Shown here: piece by piece, positions 52,301-62,079 of the stretch
How the letters are laid out: every line of letters starts with the position of its first letter
Numbering within the stretch: position 1 is the first letter of the stretch
Assembly: GCF_016909015.1 (NCBI RefSeq)
Contig: NZ_JAFBFA010000023.1
Location: 1-64,000 of the forward strand
Direction of reading: 5' to 3'
Length of the DNA stretch: 64,000 nucleotides
Source: Gracilibacillus alcaliphilus
GTDB lineage: Bacteria; Bacillota; Bacilli; Bacillales; Amphibacillaceae
Made by a program: the position numbers and the translations under genes
The notes under the pieces: generated by a model
What the model was told of the DNA's origin: nothing
The model's input: the letters and a program-made list of their open reading frames with translations, nothing else
The model's database searches: none

Positions 52301-53191
52301 TTGAGGAGTTCACAATTACCTTTATATCTCATGGTAATACCTGGTGTTTTATTAGTTCTAATATTTTCTTATGGCCCCATGTTAGGTATTGTCATTGCAT
52401 TTCAAAATTTTATTCCGGCAAAAGGGCTGCTTGGGGACCAAGAATGGATTGGGCTGGATAACTTCCTATATGTACTCGAATTACCAAATGCGTTCCGGGT
52501 ATTGTGGAATACACTATATATTGCTATTTTGAAAATTATTTTTGGACTAATTGTTCCCATTGCCGTAGCCATTTTAATTAATGAAGTTCGGGTGATGTCA
52601 TTAAAAAGAACGATTCAGACTACCATCTATTTACCTCACTTTTTATCATGGGTTATTCTTGGTGGAATTTTGATCGATATTTTATCGCCTTCTGAAGGAA
52701 TTGTTAATATGATGTTAGGTTGGGTTGGCATTGAACCCATCTTTTTCTTAGGAAATAATAGTTGGTTTCCTATTACTCTAGTCGGATCAGATATTTGGAA
52801 GGAGTTTGGCTTCGGAACCATCGTCTATCTAGCTGCCATTACGGGAATCAACCCGGAACTATATGAAGCTGCAAGGATTGATGGTGCTAATCGCTGGAAG
52901 CAAACGCTTCATATCACACTGCCAGGTATGAGGATGGTTATTGTTCTAATGGCAGTATTGAGTTTAGGCAACATTCTTAATGCAGGTTTTGAGCAAGTAT
53001 TTAATCTATATAGTCCACAAGTGTATGAAAGTGGAGATATTATCGATACATTTGTTTATCGAATTGGTTTAATGGAGGCTCAGTATGGTGTTGCAGCTGC
53101 AGTGGGCTTATTTAAGTCAGTAGTATCCTGTATATTAGTTTCGCTAGCCTATTATTTAGCGTATCGATTTGCTGATTATCGCATTTTCTAA
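52301..53191 (+). CDS. CUT1 sugar ABC transporter permease (LplB-like)
   Basis: A six-helix permease of 296 aa, with the N-terminal LYLMVIPGVLLVLIFSYGPM and an EAA loop YEAARIDGANRWKQTLHITLPG. It starts with TTG after AAAGGGGGGAG; upstream in-frame codons run through the intercistronic hairpin and are rejected. It pairs with the next permease to form the channel. Confidence 0.9.
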   Translation: MRSSQLPLYLMVIPGVLLVLIFSYGPMLGIVIAFQNFIPAKGLLGDQEWIGLDNFLYVLELPNAFRVLWNTLYIAILKIIFGLIVPIAVAILINEVRVMSLKRTIQTTIYLPHFLSWVILGGILIDILSPSEGIVNMMLGWVGIEPIFFLGNNSWFPITLVGSDIWKEFGFGTIVYLAAITGINPELYEAARIDGANRWKQTLHITLPGMRMVIVLMAVLSLGNILNAGFEQVFNLYSPQVYESGDIIDTFVYRIGLMEAQYGVAAAVGLFKSVVSCILVSLAYYLAYRFADYRIF

Positions 53192-53204
53192 GGGAGGGAT
53201 TAGG

Positions 53205-54080
53205 TTGGAAACAAAAGGATATAAATATTTTACATGGTTTAACAACGTCTTTTTAATCCTGCTCGCTTTAGCGTGTCTTTTTCCGCTTATACATGTATTA
53301 GCCCTTTCATTTAGCTCCAGTTCGGCAGCAGCAGCCGGTGAGGTTATGCTATGGCCAGTCGAATTCACGTTGAGCTCTTATGAATATGTAGCTGCCAAAA
53401 GTGAGTTTTGGCGATCTATGTTTGTTTCCTTTCAACGGATTCTTTTAGGTGGAACGATTAACTTTCTAGTAACTATTCTTTTAGCATATCCCATTTCAAG
53501 AGAACCAAAAGAATTTAAACCGCGGACCTTTTTAGCATGGTTTTTGTTTATGACAATGCTTTTTAATGGTGGTTTGATACCTTGGTACATTGTGATTAAA
53601 GAGGCTGGGTTATTAGATACGATATGGGCTCTGGTTTTACCAAATGCTGTACCAGTATTTAATGTTATTTTATTAATTAATTTTTTCCGGCAGTTACCAA
53701 AGGAATTGGATGAAGCAGCATATGTAGATGGTGCTGGACATTGGACGATTTTATGGAAAATCTATATTCCGCTTTCTTTGCCAGTACTTGCGACCGTTAC
53801 CTTGTTTTCATTAGTCATGCATTGGAACAGCTGGTTTGATGGATTAATCTTGATGAACAAACCCGATAATTATCCATTACAGAGCTTTTTACAAACGGTT
53901 ATTATTCAACAGGATTTATCAATGATTACATCTGGTGATCTTGAAGGGTTATCAGAAATCTCTGATCGAACGCTAAAGTCTGCCCAAATTTTCCTCGGGT
54001 GTTTGCCTATTTTTTTAGTTTATCCTTTCTTACAGCGTTATTTTGTAAAAGGAATTGTAATTGGGAGTGTCAAAGGATAA
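53205..54080 (+). CDS. CUT1 sugar ABC transporter permease (LplC/YtcP-like)
   Basis: A six-helix permease of 291 aa, with the EAA loop DEAAYVDGAGHWTILWKIYIPL and the C-terminal FVKGIVIGSVKG typical of LplC/YtcP. It starts with TTG after GGGAGGG, 13 nt after the first permease. Confidence 0.9.
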   Translation: METKGYKYFTWFNNVFLILLALACLFPLIHVLALSFSSSSAAAAGEVMLWPVEFTLSSYEYVAAKSEFWRSMFVSFQRILLGGTINFLVTILLAYPISREPKEFKPRTFLAWFLFMTMLFNGGLIPWYIVIKEAGLLDTIWALVLPNAVPVFNVILLINFFRQLPKELDEAAYVDGAGHWTILWKIYIPLSLPVLATVTLFSLVMHWNSWFDGLILMNKPDNYPLQSFLQTVIIQQDLSMITSGDLEGLSEISDRTLKSAQIFLGCLPIFLVYPFLQRYFVKGIVIGSVKG

Positions 54081-54150
54081 GCTGCTCTAAAATCAACGGA
54101 GGATTGTTCTAGCAAGAACTATTAAACATATTACGATGAGGAGAAAAAGT

Positions 54151-55998
54151 ATGTCTTATTTTTATTGGAACGATGATACTCTTTATTATGATGGAGTGAA
54201 AATAGGTTCTATCATGAACAAACCAGATGCCGCTTTTTTATATACAGATAGTGTGGAAGAACTTGATGATGGCGTCTTTATATGGAAAAGAAAGCTAAGA
54301 CATGATCAAAAGGATTGGAGTATCCTTCCAAGTCATGAAATGTGTTTTGAAATCGCCTTCCACCCTGTATATCAAATGATTCCAGGTGTAACTTATAATG
54401 GAAATGGTTGGGGAGAAGGATTAGAACCAAAAGGGTTGGAGTATAAAGGGGAAGCTTGGCAATTTGCTTATCATCGAACAGCAGTACCAGGAGGGACGTT
54501 TAGTGTAAATGATCAGTATAGTGTTGGCATGTTTGGTCACTATGAGGGGATTGATTTTTCTTGTTCATTACAGCCAAATGAACAAGGAACGAGGCATAAG
54601 TTAATATGGCCGGAACAAGAACAACCGTTAACCTATGTGAAACGAGATGGCTATGGTGAGCCCTATCGCCATCGTTGGCCTCTAGTAACAGACAACGAAA
54701 CCATTCTGACTGCTGTAATTGTAGCAGATACAGTAGATGGTTCAGCCCCGGCTTGGAAAAAAATGCTTCAAGCTGCATGGAGGTTAAATATCCATCCAAC
54801 AGCAACCACCTTTGATACAGATTGGATTTGGGATGTTGGAATAGCATATGCCAAAAATAGTCTGAGAGTAGAAGAGGGTAAATTTAAAGGATTTTCTATC
54901 GGTGTTCATTGGAATGATAAACAAGAAGAATGGGAACAGGCTAGGAAATATGAAATTGGTTGGTGTGGGCAAAATGCCTCACTTGCTAATTCAATGATTT
55001 ATGATTATATGAAGACGAAAAATAAATCTTCCTTAGAAATAGGTCTATCAACCTTAGATTCATGGGTGGAGCATGCTAGATTACCAAGTGGTATCGTGTA
55101 TTGCCATTTTGAAGCAGTTATAGATGGTGACACAACGGCAATTCAGGATGCTTGTAATCTAGGAACAGCTGCACAGCAGTACTTTGAAGCTTATGAATTA
55201 TGTCAACAACTTGGAATAGAGAAAACAGCGTACAAAACACTAGCCTTAGAAATAGGTGACTTTACCGTCAGTCAAATGACCACGGACGGAAAGATCGGAA
55301 AGTCCTGGGATATACATGGGCAGCCATATGATCGAGAAGGAACGGTTGGTGCATTCCTGTTAACACCATTAATTACTGCTTATCAATATACGAAAAAGGA
55401 AAAATACTTAGACACAGCGATTAAGGGCTATGATTATTATATGAGCGGACTAATGGAAACAGGCTACTCCACAGCCGGTGCATTAGATACTTATTGTATC
55501 GATAAAGAATCCGCTATTCCATTATTGGAAACTGGTTTGGCTTTATACAAGTTAACTAACGATGCAAAGTACCTGGAACAGGCAGAATATGCGGCATGGT
55601 ATTTGGCTACCTGGCAGTGGCACCATAAAGTGCATTACCCGAAAAACAGCATATTGCATCAATTAGACTATGATACATTTGGTGGTACAAGTGTTTCCAC
55701 TCAACATCATCATATCGATGCCTACGGATTAAAATTTGTTCATGCATGGTTAGAACTTGGTGAATTAACAGGCGATCGTATGTGGAAGGAACGTGCAAAT
55801 GCAGTGTGGGATAATGCTGTAATTGGTGTCTCTGATGGGAATTTAGAGATCTTAGGAAAAAAACGATCTGCCGGCAGTCAGGATGAGGGGTTTTTTCAAA
55901 CCAAATGGGGCAGTGAATTTAGTGTATCCGAGTGGCTAGTAGCATGGCCAACGGCATTTCGATTAGAAGTGTTACGGCACGGATTTAGGCGCAGTTAG
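54151..55998 (+). CDS. Glycoside-hydrolase-like protein, first of a paralogous pair
   Basis: A protein of 615 aa without a signal peptide. An N-terminal beta-rich region (about 1-200, with MIPGVTYNGNGWG) leads to an all-helical C-terminal half like six-hairpin (alpha/alpha) glycosidases. Conserved points shared with the second copy are KYEIGWCGQNASLANS (267-281), DACNLGTAA (333-341), ALDTY...DKES, LDYDTFGGTSVS, and WLVAWPTAFRLEVLR at the end. I cannot assign a CAZy family. Position after the importer suggests cytoplasmic breakdown of the imported glycan. The ATG at 54151 has GAGGAG about 7 nt upstream and is preferred to 54136. Confidence 0.75.
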   Translation: MSYFYWNDDTLYYDGVKIGSIMNKPDAAFLYTDSVEELDDGVFIWKRKLRHDQKDWSILPSHEMCFEIAFHPVYQMIPGVTYNGNGWGEGLEPKGLEYKGEAWQFAYHRTAVPGGTFSVNDQYSVGMFGHYEGIDFSCSLQPNEQGTRHKLIWPEQEQPLTYVKRDGYGEPYRHRWPLVTDNETILTAVIVADTVDGSAPAWKKMLQAAWRLNIHPTATTFDTDWIWDVGIAYAKNSLRVEEGKFKGFSIGVHWNDKQEEWEQARKYEIGWCGQNASLANSMIYDYMKTKNKSSLEIGLSTLDSWVEHARLPSGIVYCHFEAVIDGDTTAIQDACNLGTAAQQYFEAYELCQQLGIEKTAYKTLALEIGDFTVSQMTTDGKIGKSWDIHGQPYDREGTVGAFLLTPLITAYQYTKKEKYLDTAIKGYDYYMSGLMETGYSTAGALDTYCIDKESAIPLLETGLALYKLTNDAKYLEQAEYAAWYLATWQWHHKVHYPKNSILHQLDYDTFGGTSVSTQHHHIDAYGLKFVHAWLELGELTGDRMWKERANAVWDNAVIGVSDGNLEILGKKRSAGSQDEGFFQTKWGSEFSVSEWLVAWPTAFRLEVLRHGFRRS

Positions 55999-56353
55999 AA
56001 CTGTTTGTGCAGTGGAACAACTTTTATCGCAGTGTAACTGGCTGTATGCCTCCCACTTCAAGAAATAAGGGAACACGTCATTTCTAAGTGGGAGGTTCAA
56101 CAGTCAGTAACGGCCCGATTGGTTCAACTAACGATTCAGTAGGGATGGAAAAACCCCACTGAACGAAGTTTCACTTTATGCTAGACGGAAAATTCCGAAA
56201 TGTTTTGCATAGTGTTGATTTTTTAACTCGGTCCAACCATCCGTAAGCCCTCACATCAGGGCTTGGTGGGATTTCAAAGAAGTTAACGGACCGAACGCTA
56301 ATTACCAGATAAGTCTCCCGTTAAATAAAAATGATGTTAAGGAGAAGAGATAC
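55999..56353. other. Hairpin-rich gap between the two hydrolase-like genes
   Basis: Three hairpins are visible. The first has 10-nt arms (56049-56058 and 56086-56095, CCTCCCACTT/AAGTGGGAGG) plus the inner AGAAAT/ATTTCT. The second is TTCAGTAGGG (56135-56144) with CCCCACTGAA (56154-56163). The third is AAGCCCT/AGGGCTT (about 56244-56262). The third follows CAACCATCCGTAAG, shared with 50243. Together they may be remnants of an IS200/IS605-type right end, or a structured RNA. No gene is present. Confidence 0.45.
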
Positions 56354-58267
56354 ATGTTAAATATGGAATGGCTTGAAGGGCCGCATGGTACCGAATTTTA
56401 TCTAGATGGAAAGAAGCTGGGAACGGCTGTTTCTGATAAGCAAGCAGCAGACTCATTTGTCTTGGTGGAGGACGGGGTTGTATGCTGGACGAGGCGGACA
56501 GCTACGAAGGTGAATTCGATGGTAATGCGGTTCGAGGCAGATTATGTTGCAGATTATCAGTTAATACCTGCGTTGCAGTATGATGGCAATCAATGTTACG
56601 TGGAGGATTTTATCGATGTAAGAAATGCCGCTGTAGGTAATAAAAAGTTAGAAAAAAAACATGAACCTACTTATTTCGTAGGAAACAAAGAACCTTCATC
56701 TGATAAGCCTTGGCGTTTTGGCTGGCACAGGATGAGTGTTCCTGGTGCAACCTATTCAGAGGGAGAAAATGTATCTGTGGCAATGTTTCTGCCAAAGGGG
56801 CAAAGAGATGGTGCTTGTTCCCTTTATATGAAAGAGGGAAAAACAATTCATGACATGTTATGGCCTGAGCAAGATGGCCCCTTACCGGTTATAACTGGAG
56901 GGCAGCGGGTCGAAGACTTTTGTAAGCCGATCGAAACACGATTTATTTTCCAAGTCATGCTTGTTTTGAGTCCGATAGAACAGCCGCGTTATCAGTGGTG
57001 TAAGTTATTGAAGACAGCATGGAAGCATGATTATACACGTCAACCGCCAGTCCGCTCTTACCAGAATTTATGGGATATAGGTATTGCTTATGCTAAAAGT
57101 TTGTATACGGAAGAGGAGGACGGATTCTGTGGTTTTAGCATTGGTTATACATGGAAAAATGGAGAATGGATCAAGCGTGAAAAGCAGAAGTATGAGATCG
57201 GCTGGTGCGGTCAAAATGCTTCCTTAGCTAATTCACTCCTTGTTCATGCACAGATGAATGGGGACAAGAATGCTGCAGAAATGGGCATTCGAGTACTCGA
57301 TGCCTGGATAGCCGCTGCCCGTCCAAATGGTCTTATTCCCACCCACTATGATGATAACATCTACACGAATGGTTTTGATAAGACGATAGATGCTTGCAAT
57401 CTTGGAACGGCTGCTATTCAATTTTTTGAGGCGGAACAACTTGCTTTCTCATTAGGATATAAACGTACAGCGTATGGGGAGATGGCACGTAAGATTTGTG
57501 ATTTCACTCTGCAAATGATGAATGAAGAAGGATTTATTGCTAAAAGTTGGCTGGAATCAGATTTGTCTCCAGCCATGGAAAAAGGCAGCACAGGATCTTT
57601 TCTGATGTTGGCTTTATGTGAAGGAGCGCGCTTAACGAATAATCAAGATTATTTGGCTGCAGCAAAACGAAGCTATTTATATTATATGAACGAGTTAATG
57701 TCTAACGGCTATACGACAGGGGGAGCTTTGGATAATTTAACTATTGATAAGGAATCAAGCATCCCTTTGTTAAAAAGTAGTCTAATACTATATCAAATAA
57801 CACTGGATCCTCAGTACCTTGTCTTTGGTGAACACGCGGCATGGTATTTATCTACTTGGCAGTGGCATTATTCCAAACCATTTCCAAGCGACAGTTTATT
57901 AGGACAGCTTGCTTATGATACATTTGGCGGGACAGCTGTTTCTATCCATGGCGGAATGGATCCTTATGCCCTCTTTTATGTACATGAGCTGTATGATTTA
58001 GGGGAGTACACGCAGCATACACAATGGCTGGAGAGAGCTCATGCTATTTGGGTACATGGTCAGCTGGGAATATCTGATGGAAATCTGAGGCTGGACGGGA
58101 AAGCACCTCGTCCTGTGGGCAGTCAAGATGAATCAGTAAACTATACTTATGGTTCCACAGAGAATAGGCCAACACAATGGCTTGTTGCTTGGCCGACCGC
58201 TTTCAGGCTGGAAGTTTTGAGAAAAATATTACCGAAAGGGTCAGTGTTTGCTGATAGGATATTATAA
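56354..58267 (+). CDS. Glycoside-hydrolase-like protein, second of a paralogous pair
   Basis: A protein of 637 aa, homologous to the preceding one along its length and likewise without a signal peptide. Shared blocks: the N-terminal beta region with GWHRMSVPGATYS (124-134 on), YEIGWCGQNASLANS (280-294), DACNLGTAA (346-354), TTGGALDNLTIDKES (454-468), LAYDTFGGTAVS (519-530) and LVAWPTAFRLEVLRK. Histidine, aspartate and glutamate residues in these blocks are candidate catalytic residues. The pair has diverged considerably, so they may cut different linkages. GGAGAAGAG precedes the ATG. The beta-helix pseudogene follows 107 nt downstream. Confidence 0.75.
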   Translation: MLNMEWLEGPHGTEFYLDGKKLGTAVSDKQAADSFVLVEDGVVCWTRRTATKVNSMVMRFEADYVADYQLIPALQYDGNQCYVEDFIDVRNAAVGNKKLEKKHEPTYFVGNKEPSSDKPWRFGWHRMSVPGATYSEGENVSVAMFLPKGQRDGACSLYMKEGKTIHDMLWPEQDGPLPVITGGQRVEDFCKPIETRFIFQVMLVLSPIEQPRYQWCKLLKTAWKHDYTRQPPVRSYQNLWDIGIAYAKSLYTEEEDGFCGFSIGYTWKNGEWIKREKQKYEIGWCGQNASLANSLLVHAQMNGDKNAAEMGIRVLDAWIAAARPNGLIPTHYDDNIYTNGFDKTIDACNLGTAAIQFFEAEQLAFSLGYKRTAYGEMARKICDFTLQMMNEEGFIAKSWLESDLSPAMEKGSTGSFLMLALCEGARLTNNQDYLAAAKRSYLYYMNELMSNGYTTGGALDNLTIDKESSIPLLKSSLILYQITLDPQYLVFGEHAAWYLSTWQWHYSKPFPSDSLLGQLAYDTFGGTAVSIHGGMDPYALFYVHELYDLGEYTQHTQWLERAHAIWVHGQLGISDGNLRLDGKAPRPVGSQDESVNYTYGSTENRPTQWLVAWPTAFRLEVLRKILPKGSVFADRIL

Positions 58268-58374
58268 CCGTTAGACAAGAAGCTATCCGTAGACTCCGGG
58301 TATAGAGTAAGCAGGACTATGGGTCAATATAAAGATTATTTTTGTATGAAAAGATTGGAAAGGAAGGGGTATAG

Positions 58375-59703
58375 ATGCGGACATTTTATAAAAATGATAG
58401 AGAAGGCGATGATTGCTTTGACGGCCTGTCAGTGGAGCGGCCTTGGAAAACAATCTCCAGAGTTAATGAATCTACATTCCTTCCAGGAGACCGAATTTTG
58501 TTTCGATCAGGCGGCCAGTGGCAGGGGATGTTGTGTCCAAGCGGGTCTGGGAAACAAGGACAATCGATTGTGGTGGATCAATATGGAGAAGGGGAGAAGC
58601 CGCTGATAGCTGGCAATGGAGCAGAGGCTGCGGTGAAGCTGGACAGTGTGAGCTATTGGACAATTCAACATATTAGCGTAACCAACTATGCAGCGGAAAG
58701 AGCGCTCCGAAATGGTATTGCGGTTTATGGAAAAGAAGGAGCGGTTACTGCAGGGATTCATATTAAGAACTGCGAGGTGTCAGATGTTACCGGCGAAAAC
58801 CGGCGGAATCTGGATACTTATCAAAGTATGTATTGGAATTCAGGCATTTATGTCAGTGTTCCGGGCCGTTCCTCGGAAACTTGTCATTTGGATGATATCG
58901 TTATTTCCGGGAACTATATTCATGATCTAACAACTAGTGGTATTCGGATTAATTAGCATGAAGATTTTATCATAGATATCTATCATACTGGTATTGTGGT
59001 ACGGGATAATCTTATCCAGCGCACAGGTTCTGATGGAATTATCGTGGCAAATAGTATCTCACCTCTGATTGAACATAACCGGTGCTATGATGCGGGAGCA
59101 TTGGGTAATCTAACGGATACGAGATTGATCGCAGGAATATGGGTGTGTGCTGTCTCCGATGCGTTGATTCAATTCAACGAAGTAGCAAGAACCAGATTGT
59201 TTGAAAATGACGGAACTGCATTTGATACAGATTGGGGATGTGCTGGTACGAACATTTTTCAGTATAATTACACTCATGATAATGAGGGTGGCTTCTGGTT
59301 GGATTGTGCGGGGATTAATCATAACGAGAACTATGAGGGTACGATTCTAAGACATAATATTAGTGTGAATGACAGACGTTGCATTGTTCAGAGGGATGAC
59401 GGATTCCATGCGAAATTTGATCAGAATGTATTTTTCCAGTATGAAGGGACACTGGATATCTGTTCCCAAGCTGCGGGTCATTCCCATCATTTTAAACACA
59501 ATATGTTCTATTTCCATGATACACCGCCTGATGGCTGGAAATCATTTGTATATGAAGGAAACTGCTATTATCCTTGTGCCGCCAATCCAGACGATCCTTT
59601 AGCCAGTACAAAGGAGCCTCCTGTTACCGAAACTTTGCCATCAAAGGCTGCATTGGATGGTTTGGACAAATACGAAATTTTTCATAGATTGTGTACTCAG
59701 TAA
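58375..59703 (+). pseudogene. Right-handed beta-helix protein interrupted by an amber codon
   Basis: One continuous reading frame of 442 codons is broken only by TAG at 58954-58956. Both halves read as parallel beta-helix coils (WTIQHISVTNY, IVISGNYIHDLTTSGIRI, then GIVVRDNLIQRTGSDGIIV, FDQNVFFQYEG), as in pectate-lyase-fold lyases and glycosidases. No signal peptide is present. AAGGAAGGGG precedes the ATG. The gene would be the third carbohydrate-active enzyme of this arm. The nonsense codon is in an otherwise well-kept frame, so the break is recent, a sequencing error, or read through. Confidence 0.8.
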
Positions 59704-59874
59704 ATGAATCCTTGAGATTGCAGACAGGAACGAAGTTTTGGCTCCTTAGTACAATTTTCAAAAGATATTAATAGAAGTTGTTGATGTATATGGATAGACT
59801 GTAAATCATAAGGCTTTGGAAATTAAAGCAAATGTCGCTTAAGCAGACAGATTAATACAAAAATTTTATTTTTA

Positions 59875-60030
59875 GTGTGTGTTCAAAAAGGTCGATAAAA
59901 AGGACCAAGAAGTTCAAGGCGGCGCAGCTTAGAGCAACGGAGCGTATGCTTTTAATACGTGAGTAGCGGAAAAGCAAGCCAACGCAGAAATTCGCCGTGT
60001 CATTTTTGTTGGACTTTTTGAACAACCTCT
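59875..60030 (-). repeat. Structured interspersed repeat, short form, inverted (copy D)
   Basis: Read on the minus strand it starts AGGTTGTTCAAAAAGTCCAA, keeps the CGTAT...ATACG hairpin and the GCTGCGCCGCCTTGAACTT block, and ends with TTTTTGAACACACAC. It lacks both the GGGGAACTTCTACTAAGG module and the GTGCTAGTATCGG block. It separates the hydrolase genes from yitT. The 170 nt before it contain no supported gene. Confidence 0.8.
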
Positions 60031-60203
60031 TTTAGTGACTTTAGTAGGTAAACATTGGAGTCATGCAATCTTTTTCAGCCGACCTGCTCTGATGAAATAT
60101 ATCAAAAGATTCACTCCCCTGGCTGTTTACTCTTCTTTCAGACAATGTTAAAGTAATATAGGCTCAAATGGGCATGATATTAGGAAAGAAGGGAACATCG
60201 GCT

Positions 60204-61070
60204 ATGAAAAAAGGCTTTACCTCTAAGTCATTAAAAGAATATATATACATTATTATCGGGGCGACGATTGTCGGACTTGCTTATAACATCTTCTTCCTGC
60301 CGGCTCGTCTGGCAGCTGGCGGGATTTCAGGTGTGAGTACGATTTTGTTTGAGGTGTATGCGGTCAACCCCGCTATTGTGCAATTTGCCATTAATATTCC
60401 GATTTTCTTTATTGGTTTGTTTACCTTAGGAAAAGAGTTCAGCTTTAAGACGTTAGTCGGTACTGCTTGGGTACCACTTACTATTTTTCTAACGGCAGAT
60501 ATACCGTTGACGATCACCAATCCGTTTCTTAGTGCCCTCTATGGCGGTCTTATTCTAGGTGCAGGATTAGGAGTTGTCTATAAAGGAGGGGGCTCTACTG
60601 GCGGCACCACGGCGATCGCTCAGGTGGTCAAAAAGTTTACTGGTATCTCCAGCGGATATTCTCAATTTATTGTAGACGGTCTGGTCGTGATTACCTCTAT
60701 TATTGTATTTAATATTGAGCTAACGTTATTTGCGTTGCTGGCGATCTATATTTCAGGTAAGGCAATTGATTTTGTGCAATTACGTACTTCTTCTACTAAG
60801 CTGATTATGATCATTACGGAAGAAGAGGATAAGGTGCAGCAGCTTATTCAGGAGGGGATTGATCGTGGACTCACCAAGATCCGTTCGGTTGGCGGTTATT
60901 CCAAGTTAGATAAAACGATGATTCTTTGTGTAGCAGAACAGCCGGAAGCAGTGCAGTTAAAGCGGCTGCTGCAAAATGAGGCACCAGAAGCCTTCACTAT
61001 TTTTATTAACGCTTCTGAGATTCTTGGCAGGGGCTTTTCGCTCGATCGTTATTATGGGCAGAAGTTGTAA
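60204..61070 (+). CDS. YitT family membrane protein (DUF161/DUF2179)
   Basis: A protein of 288 aa. The N-terminal two-thirds has five or six hydrophobic segments (starting EYIYIIIGATIVGLAYNIFFLP) and the glycine-rich YKGGGSTGGTTAIAQ. The C-terminal cytoplasmic DUF2179 domain begins near SSTKLIMIITEEEDK. The family is common in Bacillus in several copies and is of unknown function, possibly a transporter. The ATG at 60204 follows GAAGGG at 10 nt; an upstream ATG at 60168 has no ribosome-binding site. Confidence 0.85.
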   Translation: MKKGFTSKSLKEYIYIIIGATIVGLAYNIFFLPARLAAGGISGVSTILFEVYAVNPAIVQFAINIPIFFIGLFTLGKEFSFKTLVGTAWVPLTIFLTADIPLTITNPFLSALYGGLILGAGLGVVYKGGGSTGGTTAIAQVVKKFTGISSGYSQFIVDGLVVITSIIVFNIELTLFALLAIYISGKAIDFVQLRTSSTKLIMIITEEEDKVQQLIQEGIDRGLTKIRSVGGYSKLDKTMILCVAEQPEAVQLKRLLQNEAPEAFTIFINASEILGRGFSLDRYYGQKL

Positions 61071-61289
61071 AAGGAAATCCATTTTTTCTAGGATGGATAA
61101 TGCTGTAATAGATATATCAGTAGAGTAAATTCCGTTATTAGGCCGTAGATACATTTTAGTATATAAAAAAATACAATATAAGTCTATTATTTCCTTAAGA
61201 GACCGTGTATGTTTTAGATATGTATCTGTAATACAAATAACTTCATCTTTGAACTAATTGCCGACATATGATTTCAGGAGGGGAAGAAC

Positions 61290-61978
61290 ATGTCTAACAT
61301 ACCAGAATGGTCGAGATCTGCTGTAATCGCTGCTTTGGCCGATAAAATGGTCTCATTACATGTAGATTACCCGCTAAGGGTTGCAGTAGATGGCCGATCT
61401 GCTGCAGGAAAGACTACATTATCCGATGAGTTAGCTAAAGCAGTCCAAGAGCGAACACGCGGAGTGCTTCGAGCTTCTATTGATCATTTTCATTATCCAG
61501 GGCATAAAAAACGTTCACAGCAAGGAGAATGGACCGCACAATCTTATTACGAATATGGATATGATTATACTCATTTGCCCATTTCGTCTTGCGGCCTCTT
61601 GGGCCTGGAGAAAGTCGAAGATGCCGGCTAGCCCTTTGGGATTCATTTCACGACAAAGAGGTGCCAGAGCAATGGCACCATGTAGGAGATAGAGATATTG
61701 CTATTATTGATGGTATATTTCTTCTCCACTCGGAGCTCGCTGGTTACTGGGATTATGTCATATGGCTTGATATTGATAATGAAACCATGGTGAAACGGGC
61801 TCTGCAAAGAGATGTGGCTTGGGTTGGTTCGACTCAAGCCGTTGAAGAGAGGTACCGGCGATTTTGGATTCCTGCGCACGAACGCTATGAACAACTGACC
61901 TTAGCGCCTTCTCGTGCTCATGCCTTTATCGATAATCAAGGCTTCACAGAGCCTAAACTATTACGTCTTTCAAAATGA
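61290..61978 (+). pseudogene. Uridine-kinase-like P-loop protein, frameshifted
   Basis: The 5' part encodes VAVDGRSAAGKTTLSDELAK (Walker A) and SIDHFHYPGHKKRS. The frame is lost at about 61578, in CATTTGCCC. Adding one T there continues into VLRPLGPGESRRCRLALWDS and IIDGIFLLHSELAGYWDYVIWLD, the rest of the same fold. The total would be about 229 codons. The intact family phosphorylates nucleosides or small molecules. A single missing base in a T run could be a sequencing error. Confidence 0.75.
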
Positions 61979-62079
61979 GGCTTGCAGAGGAGACATATGA
62001 AACATAGTAATACGTATCGAGATCTCTATCAATACGTTAATAGGCCGCCATTCAAAAGGCAGTCTATCATTTAGAGGCT

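Noticed and set aside
58319..58930. Overlapping open frames of 95 and 80 codons in the beta-helix region
   Set aside because: They are out of phase with the clear beta-helix frame and show no pattern of their own.
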